This document shows, piece after piece, positions 1-7,032 of a stretch of 44,331 nucleotides of DNA (positions within the stretch are counted from its first letter, which is position 1; every line of letters starts with the position of its first letter). The notes beneath the pieces are model-generated. The model did not search any database. It was not told the origin of the DNA and saw only the letters and a program-made list of their open reading frames with translations. The translations under genes were made by a program, and so were the position numbers. The stretch comes from Candidatus Woesearchaeota archaeon. Its GTDB lineage: Archaea > Nanobdellota > Nanobdellia > SCGC-AAA011-G17 > JACPIM01. The stretch is taken from NCBI GenBank assembly GCA_018302125.1, contig JAGWAC010000024.1, forward strand, positions 1-44,331, given 5' to 3'.

Positions 1-155
1 CAACTTAGTTCTTTTTTCAAAAGTTTACAAACAAGTTTTGACATAGTCGTGTTTTCCTTTTGAGCCCTTTCTACGATTTTCTTAATAAGTTCACTTTCTA
101 CGTAAAAATGTCTTCTTTCAAATTTTCTCTCTTTACAAATTCCAGATTGAAACAT
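1..155 (-). CDS. small ribbon-helix-helix-like protein, C-terminus cut by window edge
   Basis: Minus-strand ORF read by eye: MFQSGICKEREFERRHFYVESELIKKIVERAQKENTTMSKLVCKLLKKELS-; short basic RHH-like pattern. Confidence 0.45.
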   Translation of the reverse strand, partial: MFQSGICKERKFERRHFYVESELIKKIVERAQKENTTMSKLVCKLLKKELS

Positions 156-228
156 GTTAATATCCCAACAAAGTTTTTATAGAAGAAATAACACCTTATT
201 CTTGAGCTGGGGTGTTATCACCTCTTCT

Positions 229-324
229 TTATTTTTCTTCTTTCGCCTCCTCATTTTGCTGTAAATTTTTTAATTCTGTTTCTAACCAATCCAAAAAACT
301 AGTAAATTGAGAGTTAAAGTCCAT
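229..324 (-). CDS. 31-aa small ORF (MDFNSQFTSFLDWLETELKNLQQNEEAKEEK)
   Basis: Start overlaps the end of the upstream RHH-like ORF; same strand and apparent operon. Confidence 0.3.
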   Translation of the reverse strand: MDFNSQFTSFLDWLETELKNLQQNEEAKEEK

Positions 325-466
325 TAGAACCACCAAATCGTTTATCTAAAAATTCTTTAAAAATAGATGTTTTTGTCCTGTATTCCTTACGACAAAGTTG
401 TTCTAATTTATTAAAAGTAAGGCTATCTAATTTTAAAGTTATAATTTTAAATTTGTTTTTCTCCAT
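314..466 (-). CDS. small ribbon-helix-helix-like DNA-binding protein (50 aa)
   Basis: ORF MEKNKFKIITLKLDSLTFNKLEQLCRKEYRTKTSIFKEFLDKRFGGSNGL; beta strand plus two helices pattern. Confidence 0.45.
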   Translation of the reverse strand: MEKNKFKIITLKLDSLTFNKLEQLCRKEYRTKTSIFKEFLDKRFGGSNGL

Positions 467-474
467 TTTCAATT

Positions 475-527
475 AATTACCATTAACTATAATTAACTAT
501 ATAAGCTTTTTGTTTTTAATGGTAATT
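475..527. promoter_or_regulatory. divergent intergenic region with inverted repeat AATTACCATTAA...TTAATGGTAATT (candidate operator)
   Basis: Perfect 12-nt inverted repeat arms 475-486 and 516-527 between divergent genes. Confidence 0.45.
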
Positions 528-548
528 AATGGTAGTTAGTTCACCAAA

Positions 549-1202
549 ATGCTTAAAAAGAATAATAACTCTGTAAAGAGGATGTTTACAAAAAACAAGT
601 TTATCTCAAAAGAAAAAAATCAAGGTAATCAAAGCACCAATACTTGGTCTTTAACAAAAGGACAAAATTTCACTACTTCTACTTTAAAAATAGAAGATGA
701 ACACCCAGATATAATAAAAAATATAAGAGTCTTAAAATTTATTCTTTTACCTCTTGAATATTGGTGTTTAAAAGTATTAATGAAAAAAGAATCTCCTTTG
801 TCTACTGGTTTTATTTATAATTGGCACTTAATTGAAATAGCGGAAAAATCTTTTGAATCTGTTACATTATCCGTAGATGATAAAACAGAGTTATGTAGTT
901 TAATTGGAGCTAAATTTTTAGACAATGAACTTAATAAAAAGTTAAATGATACTGTAAAAATTACAGAAGCCAATTATCGTGAAATTGAAAAATTATTAAG
1001 GAGTAAAAAAATAAAATTTCATAGTTATAAACTTATTTTACAAACATTAGAAAGATTAGAAAATTGGGGTCTTTTAAAAAGAAGATACCCAGAAAAAGTT
1101 TCTAAAATAAATTTCTATTGGATAATTAACCCACAATTCTATTTAAAATACGGAAAACAATTAGAAGAATTATTTAAAGAAGAAAATAAATCTACTTCTT
1201 AA
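549..1202 (+). CDS. hypothetical protein, possible winged-helix region in C-terminal half
   Basis: 217-aa ORF; accessory-element context. Confidence 0.5.
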   Translation: MLKKNNNSVKRMFTKNKFISKEKNQGNQSTNTWSLTKGQNFTTSTLKIEDEHPDIIKNIRVLKFILLPLEYWCLKVLMKKESPLSTGFIYNWHLIEIAEKSFESVTLSVDDKTELCSLIGAKFLDNELNKKLNDTVKITEANYREIEKLLRSKKIKFHSYKLILQTLERLENWGLLKRRYPEKVSKINFYWIINPQFYLKYGKQLEELFKEENKSTS

Positions 1203-2460
1203 ATTTACCATAAGCAGTTACAAATTTACTTATTAACTCTGGGTCTGTTTGTTTTAAATATTCACAAAAACTAATTAATATTTTTTGTTCATCTTCCATT
1301 TTATTAATATCATTTATTCTTTGTCTATCCAAAGGTCTTTTACATTGCTTACAAAATTCATCAGTAAAACCATTTTGAATATTACAAAAAATACATAATT
1401 TCGTTTTAGGTGTAAATTGTTCATAACCATTTTCTGCTTTTATAATTCCCTTTTTAATTAATTCTATATTAAATGTATCTTTCTGTGTTGATAAATTATA
1501 AGTTTGTAATTGGTCTGTAGAATGCCAACCAGCCAAATGCATTATTGTTAAGTCACTATCCCCCCTCAATAACCTAAAAGTAATTCCATTTCTTTTTAAA
1601 GAATAACATGTTACGGGTTTATTTATTCCTAAACTTTTACAAGCTAATCTTATTTGATTGTTAATTGCTGATGGGGTCATTTGTTTTCCAAAAGTTTTAT
1701 CACTTGTAGAAATAAAAAGAAAACAATCCTTATCATTTTTCTTCGGGTGCTTTTCTAACCACTTAATAAGATAAGGCAAACTATCAATTATTTGCATTTC
1801 TTTAATACCTTCTTTTCCGTGAGAAGAAACAGATAATCTTGCATAATTATCCAATATTTTAACATCTTTTATTCTTAAATAAAGAATTTCTTGTGGTCTT
1901 CCTAAAGATTCAAATGATACAGCTAAATAACATTGCATCAGAGGATTATTACTAAAGAAGCTTACAATTTGTTCATATTCTTCCCATTCAAGTTTATCTT
2001 CTCTTGCTTTTTGCCTACTTTTATCTGCTCTAAATTTAAAAGAATTTGCTAATTTGAATTGTTCACTTTCTTCTCCAAATAAAATCTTAAAAATATAACT
2101 TTTGTCTTTAAAGTAATCTTTTTTAGATCTATCATTAAATTGTTTGTTAGCATAAAGAATTGTGTTTTCCCAGTCTTGTTTTTGCAATAATTTTATATCT
2201 TTTTTACAGATATAAGTGATAATTTTCAGTGATTTTATGATTCTACGTCTAAATACATAGCTTTTATCATATAAATCAAAATAATCAATTAATTTTCTAA
2301 AATACTTAAGATTTACTTTATTCTGAACATAATATTTGCTATTATGAGAATGCTTTTCTCTTTCTTCTGGTTTTAACAGAAGCTTATCCAAGTTATTTGC
2401 TTCTTTTTCATACTTGGTTTTATTATCATAAATATCATTTTCAGCCATTAACCACACCAA
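1192..2460 (-). CDS. tyrosine recombinase/integrase with C-terminal zinc ribbon
   Basis: Catalytic-type motifs GRPQEILYLRIKDV, YSLKRNGIT, HLAGWHSTDQLQTYN (Tyr nucleophile) plus CIFCNIQNGFTDEFCKQC. Confidence 0.85.
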   Translation of the reverse strand: MVWLMAENDIYDNKTKYEKEANNLDKLLLKPEEREKHSHNSKYYVQNKVNLKYFRKLIDYFDLYDKSYVFRRRIIKSLKIITYICKKDIKLLQKQDWENTILYANKQFNDRSKKDYFKDKSYIFKILFGEESEQFKLANSFKFRADKSRQKAREDKLEWEEYEQIVSFFSNNPLMQCYLAVSFESLGRPQEILYLRIKDVKILDNYARLSVSSHGKEGIKEMQIIDSLPYLIKWLEKHPKKNDKDCFLFISTSDKTFGKQMTPSAINNQIRLACKSLGINKPVTCYSLKRNGITFRLLRGDSDLTIMHLAGWHSTDQLQTYNLSTQKDTFNIELIKKGIIKAENGYEQFTPKTKLCIFCNIQNGFTDEFCKQCKRPLDRQRINDINKMEDEQKILISFCEYLKQTDPELISKFVTAYGKFKK

Positions 2461-2510
2461 CCATAATTTACTTATAAGTTAAGGTGGGCGGTTTCAAATA
2501 GAATATAATA

Positions 2511-2656
2511 TCCCCGCCGGCGGATTCGAACCACCAACCACTCGGGTTCAGCTGTCTGTTATTCATCCTTAGTTTTCAACTATGTCTAACAGCGAATTTA
2601 TCTACAGCCGAGAGCTCTACCATTGCTCTCCCCTAAGGGATTTGAGCTAGACGGGG
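2511..2656 (-). tRNA. tRNA-Tyr(GUA) with two introns (D-loop, ~2623-2641; anticodon loop, ~2547-2601)
   Basis: Acceptor CCCCGTC/GGCGGGG, discriminator A, T-arm GGTGG-TTCGAAT-CCGCC, anticodon stem CTCGG/CCGAG, loop CTGTAG; C1-G72 typical of archaeal tRNA-Tyr. Exact boundaries of the anticodon intron uncertain. Confidence 0.85.
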
Positions 2657-2665
2657 AATGATAAA

Positions 2666-3154
2666 TTAATCACAATTAATGTTTTTAAGTATATTGGTTT
2701 TTAGAATTTTGTGTTTTTTTCTTGGATAAAAATATGTGGCTTTATCATAGCATTTATCATAGATAATACTGCTTTCATGTTTATTTAAATTTAAGACATA
2801 ACATGTCTTTCTTTTTTCTATCTTAGATTTACATTTTATAAATAACTTTGAAAGTAACATTTTAATATCCATAAGGAATAAATAATAACCAGAACTTATA
2901 TGAACTGTTCCTTGTGTAATATGATCATCACCATCAATTACACCCCCAATAAAACTTGCAATATTTTTATTAGAAGAATTTATTATTCTAGGAACTCTAG
3001 CTGTTAAAGATTTATTTCCTATCGGCATATTAAATTTCTTATTTAAACAATTACTATAAAGTGCGCTATTATCGTGTTTTGTTGGTCTTCTGCCTAATTG
3101 TTTTTCTAATTTCTTAACATCCATAATTAATTTCTCTTTTTCAGATTTAGACAT
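2666..3154 (-). CDS. LAGLIDADG-type homing endonuclease-like protein (single motif)
   Basis: Motif IASFIGGVIDGDDHI followed by alpha/beta core-like sequence; 162 aa. Confidence 0.65.
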   Translation of the reverse strand: MSKSEKEKLIMDVKKLEKQLGRRPTKHDNSALYSNCLNKKFNMPIGNKSLTARVPRIINSSNKNIASFIGGVIDGDDHITQGTVHISSGYYLFLMDIKMLLSKLFIKCKSKIEKRKTCYVLNLNKHESSIIYDKCYDKATYFYPRKKHKILKTNILKNINCD

Positions 3155-3285
3155 TATTTTAAATAAGATTTTAAAATATTTAATTACTTATATTAAATTT
3201 AGAGTAGCCCAGGAATTTTCCGAGAAACCCGAAAGAATTTCAGAAAAATAATAAAAGAACCAAGAAAAATAACTTATAAATTTAA

Positions 3286-4719
3286 CTAAAGTTCTCTTTT
3301 TAATTCAAATTTAGCAATATTAGATTTTCTTATTACTAATTTATTGTCTTTTGCGAACTGCAATGAAGCTGGTGGCAATCTTATATTTCCAAACAAGTTT
3401 AATTGTGGCTCTATTTTGTATGAAATAACTCTTTCTTCTCCCCTATGCATCTTGTGAATTTCCCAGATAAATCTTAGTCCATGTGAACCTTGCTGAATAT
3501 GTTTGGGCTCTAATGTGCCGAAATCTGAATAATGTCTGATTAATTTAGGCAACAAATCAATAATTTTAAGATCATGGATGTCCTTGTTTGTATAATTTTG
3601 TACATTTAACACAACTTTCAAATGCTGTTTGTGTTCTTTTCCTTCTTTTATCAACATAACTCTTTTTGTAATTCTTAATGCCCTTGTTCTTGAATAGAAT
3701 ATAACACCACCCAGGATTATCAAAACAAGAATTGTAAAGAACAAACTATTGTAATTAGTTTCAACAATTATATTTTGCTGCTCGCCGGGGTTTAGGATTA
3801 AGTTCCACTGCAAAAAAAACTGGGAATTTTCCTTTACATAATCTCCCCTAACAGAAGTTTCTGTAAATATTCTTTGAAATGTTCCGACGGGATATTTAAC
3901 TGATTTTTCTACTTTTACATTGCCGTTATTTATTTTTGTTATTGTTGTTCTGGCTGACAGAAATCCAGATTCCCTGTTTATTTTTTCCTGTACATCTTTT
4001 GATTCCTCAACTTTGAAGGTAAGTCTTTTTTCTCCTTTTAATGAACCTTGATAATACAATCTCAAAAATAAATCATAGTTTCCTATAGGAGTTTCTGAAA
4101 TAAGCTTTATTGCAAATTGCTTTACAATTTCCTGATTTCTTGCCAATGTAAGTTTATGCTCTTCATTAAAATGCGAACTGGTTAACAAGAAATCCAAATC
4201 TGAAAAATCCTGGTTAAGATTATTTTTGAAAGTTATATCCAGAAGAAATTCTCTTGATGGAAGAATTTTATCAGGAACATTTGTTCTTATTGAAATTATT
4301 TCACCTGAACTTAATATGAAAGAAGCCAAGGGATAAATCTGTTTTACATCTGAATTTAACAAAGACTGAACAATTAAATTTACTGTGTAAGCTTTTTCTG
4401 CTTTTATATTTTGAGCATACCTTACCTTTACTTCAAAAGAACCTTCTGATCCAGCTGGAATAGTAAGCTGTGTTGGAGAAACTGAGATTCTAGCTGCAAC
4501 ATCTGAAAACGGGTGCATTGAAAATGGATCAGGAGTTATCTTAATTATGTCATCCCTTATCTGCAGATTTTTTATCCTTACCTGAAATATAACTTCAGAA
4601 CCTGGAAATGCTTTCGAGTCAACTTTAATTGATGAAATTTCAATTTTTTGCTGTGCAAAAACAGGAGAAACTAACAAAAGAGAAAACAAGATTAGAAAAA
4701 CCACCCTTTTAAATATCAT
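3286..4719 (-). CDS. secreted, membrane-anchored protein with N-terminal signal peptide and internal TM helix
   Basis: Signal peptide MIFKRVVFLILFSLLLVSPVFAQ; TM SLFFTILVLIILGGVIFY; beta-rich extracytoplasmic region. Confidence 0.6.
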   Translation of the reverse strand: MIFKRVVFLILFSLLLVSPVFAQQKIEISSIKVDSKAFPGSEVIFQVRIKNLQIRDDIIKITPDPFSMHPFSDVAARISVSPTQLTIPAGSEGSFEVKVRYAQNIKAEKAYTVNLIVQSLLNSDVKQIYPLASFILSSGEIISIRTNVPDKILPSREFLLDITFKNNLNQDFSDLDFLLTSSHFNEEHKLTLARNQEIVKQFAIKLISETPIGNYDLFLRLYYQGSLKGEKRLTFKVEESKDVQEKINRESGFLSARTTITKINNGNVKVEKSVKYPVGTFQRIFTETSVRGDYVKENSQFFLQWNLILNPGEQQNIIVETNYNSLFFTILVLIILGGVIFYSRTRALRITKRVMLIKEGKEHKQHLKVVLNVQNYTNKDIHDLKIIDLLPKLIRHYSDFGTLEPKHIQQGSHGLRFIWEIHKMHRGEERVISYKIEPQLNLFGNIRLPPASLQFAKDNKLVIRKSNIAKFELKREL

Positions 4720-4831
4720 ATTACTTAATTTTAGAAACTTATATATAAATATTATGGTAAAAAATTAAACAATATATTGCATTTTTAAGCTTTCTAAATG
4801 CAGAATTCTTTATTTTAAAGAAAACAAAACC

Positions 4832-4840
4832 TTTATATAG
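4832..4840 (+). promoter_or_regulatory. candidate TATA box (TTTATATAG) upstream of tRNA-Asp/tRNA-Lys/rpo cluster
   Basis: AAACCTTTATATAG matches archaeal BRE/TATA-like composition. Confidence 0.35.
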
Positions 4841-5022
4841 TGAGAAATTTCCGATTTTTCTACAGAACACTATAAATAATACTAAAAATCAATAATGTTC
4901 TGTCTGGAAGCAGGAAATTATGAACATCGTCGTAACATTAACTATTTTAAAAGAGAGAACAATAAATTTTTTATTAATCAATTTTACACCTGCTAGTAAG
5001 AACTATTCAAAATCAGAAAAAA

Positions 5023-5137
5023 GCCCTGGTAGTGTAGTCGGCTATCATCCGGCCCTGTCGGAAACTTTTAAAAGTTTCTAAAAAGGCTAGAAGTTTATAG
5101 AAAGGCCGGGACCCGGGTTCAAATCCCGGTCAGGGCG
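5023..5137 (+). tRNA. tRNA-Asp(GUC) with 42-nt intron at 37/38 (5061-5102)
   Basis: GCCCTGG/TCAGGGC acceptor, G73, T-arm CCGGG-TTCAAAT-CCCGG, anticodon stem CGGCC/GGCCG; BHB: CTGT/ATAG central helix, bulges CG^G and AA^A, inner AAACTT/AAGTTT. Confidence 0.93.
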
Positions 5138-5139
5138 TT

Positions 5140-5289
5140 GGGCCGGTAGCTCAGGTTGGCAGAGCACTTGAATATTATGCTAATAAAGCTAAGCTAAATA
5201 TTGGTGAAGCTTTTAACCCTTGGAAACTTTGAGAAAAAGTTTCAAAAAAAGAGACCAAGGGGTCGAGGGTTCAAATCCCTTCCGGCTCG
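5140..5289 (+). tRNA. tRNA-Lys(UUU) with two introns (5171-5208 and 5216-5253)
   Basis: Acceptor GGGCCGG/CCGGCTC, D-arm GCTC/GAGC, T-arm GAGGG-TTCAAAT-CCCTT. Only removal of both introns restores CTTGG-CTTTTAA-CCAAG. Confidence 0.9.
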
Positions 5290-5304
5290 AATTCACATAA
5301 AAAA

Positions 5305-5556
5305 ATGGAAAAGAAAGAAAACTTCGACATCTTTGAGCATATTTTGGTACCTAAACATGTAATTTTAAATCAAGAAGAAATCAATAATTTATTAAAAAAA
5401 TTCAACATAACACCAGGTCAATTACCAAGAATAACTTCAAAAGATCCTGCTGTAAAATTATTGGGGGCTAAAGTAGGGGATGTTATTAAAATCATAAGAA
5501 AAAGCGAGACAGCTGGAACAAGCGAATTTTATAGAGTAGTAACAGGAGAAGAATGA
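5305..5556 (+). CDS. rpoH: DNA-directed RNA polymerase subunit H
   Basis: Archaeal RpoH sequence: HILVPKHVILNQEE...LPRITSKDPAVKLLGAKVGDVIKIIRKSETAGTSEFYRVV. Confidence 0.95.
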   Translation: MEKKENFDIFEHILVPKHVILNQEEINNLLKKFNITPGQLPRITSKDPAVKLLGAKVGDVIKIIRKSETAGTSEFYRVVTGEE

Positions 5557-7031
5557 AGAATTTAAATTTAGTTAAAAAATATTTTGAAGAGCATTCATTT
5601 ATCCAGTCAGACATTGAATCTTTTAATAATTTTATAGAAAGAAGAATGCCTGAGATAATAAAAGAAATTGGTGACATTGTACCGACAATTATTCCAGAAG
5701 ATGTTCAGGATTTTAAAATAAGGCTGGATGAAATTCAAGTTGGAAAACCTCAGATTATTGAGGCTGATGGCAGTAGAAAAGATATTTTTCCTATTGAGGC
5801 AAGAATCAGGAAACTTACTTATTCCGCCCCTATTTTCTTAAAAGTTTCTGCTCATATTGATGGTGTTCAAAGAGAATCTTTTGTCACACAAGTTGGAAAG
5901 ATACCAATCATGATCAAAAGCAAATTCTGCCACTTAAATGGACTAAAGAGAGATGAATTAATTGCAAAAGGAGAAGATCCAGATGATCCTGGTGGCTACT
6001 TTATTTTAAATGGAAATGAAAGGGTTTTAATTACAGTTGAGGATTTAGTTTCAAACAAAATATTTGTTGAAAAAACAAGTGTCGGGCCAAGTGAATATAC
6101 TGGAAAAATATTTTCTGAAATGGGAGCTTACAGGGTTCCTCACTTAATTGAACAAATGAAGGATGGAATTATTTACTTGAGCTTCACAAGATTCAAGAGA
6201 ATTCCTCTTTTTGTAATTATCAAGGCTTTGGGATTAATAAAAGATAAAGAAATTGCCGAGTTTATTTTAACTGAGAAGGAATATGATGAAGTTTTCATAA
6301 ATTTATATAGTGCAATGGAAGTAAAAACAGAAGAAGATGCATTAGAATATATTGCAAAGAAATTAAATTTCAATCAGCCCAAGGATGTAAGGCTAGTAAA
6401 AGTAAAAGAAAACTTGGACAAATATTTGCTTCCCCATTTAGGAACTTCACAAAAAGACAGAATTTCCAAAGCTTATAATTTATGCAAGTTAATAAAGAAA
6501 TACCTGATTATTTCAAAGAATGAAATTAAGATTGATAAAGATCATTACATGAACAAGAGATTGAAATTGAGCGGGGATTTATTGGCGGACTTATTTAGAG
6601 TAAATTTAAGATCGCTTGTAAATGACTTATTATATAATTTCCAAAGACTAGTAAAAAGAGGAAAATTCAGCTCTGTAAAAATAATTATCAGAGATAAATT
6701 ATTGACATCAAGAATAAATTCTGCAATGGCAACTGGGGCTTGGGTTGGCGGAAGAAAGGGAGTTAGCCAAAACATTGACAGAACAAATTTTTTAGCTTCA
6801 TTATCTCATTTGCAGAGAGTTGTTTCATTATTATCATCTACCCAGGAAAATTTTGAAGCAAGGGGATTGCATCCGACTCATTACAATCGTCTTTGTCCGA
6901 TTGAAACTCCAGAAGGTACTTCAATTGGATTAAGAAAAAATCTTTCATTAATGTGCAGCATAACTCAAGAACTTATTTCAGAAGAAAAGATTAAAAAAAC
7001 ATTAGAAGGAATGGGAGTAAAAATAAAATAA
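5553..7031 (+). CDS. rpoB2: DNA-directed RNA polymerase subunit B''
   Basis: RpoB N-terminal half; ends after PIETPEGTSIGLRKNLSL; ATGA overlap with rpoH. Confidence 0.95.
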   Translation: MKNLNLVKKYFEEHSFIQSDIESFNNFIERRMPEIIKEIGDIVPTIIPEDVQDFKIRLDEIQVGKPQIIEADGSRKDIFPIEARIRKLTYSAPIFLKVSAHIDGVQRESFVTQVGKIPIMIKSKFCHLNGLKRDELIAKGEDPDDPGGYFILNGNERVLITVEDLVSNKIFVEKTSVGPSEYTGKIFSEMGAYRVPHLIEQMKDGIIYLSFTRFKRIPLFVIIKALGLIKDKEIAEFILTEKEYDEVFINLYSAMEVKTEEDALEYIAKKLNFNQPKDVRLVKVKENLDKYLLPHLGTSQKDRISKAYNLCKLIKKYLIISKNEIKIDKDHYMNKRLKLSGDLLADLFRVNLRSLVNDLLYNFQRLVKRGKFSSVKIIIRDKLLTSRINSAMATGAWVGGRKGVSQNIDRTNFLASLSHLQRVVSLLSSTQENFEARGLHPTHYNRLCPIETPEGTSIGLRKNLSLMCSITQELISEEKIKKTLEGMGVKIK

Positions 7032-7032
7032 A

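Noticed and set aside
5140-5289. Anticodon read directly after the first CTTG (AATATT...) of the third tRNA
   Set aside because: Would give A34 and a mismatched stem. The two-intron model gives a perfect stem, U33 and the tRNA-Lys loop CTTTTAA.
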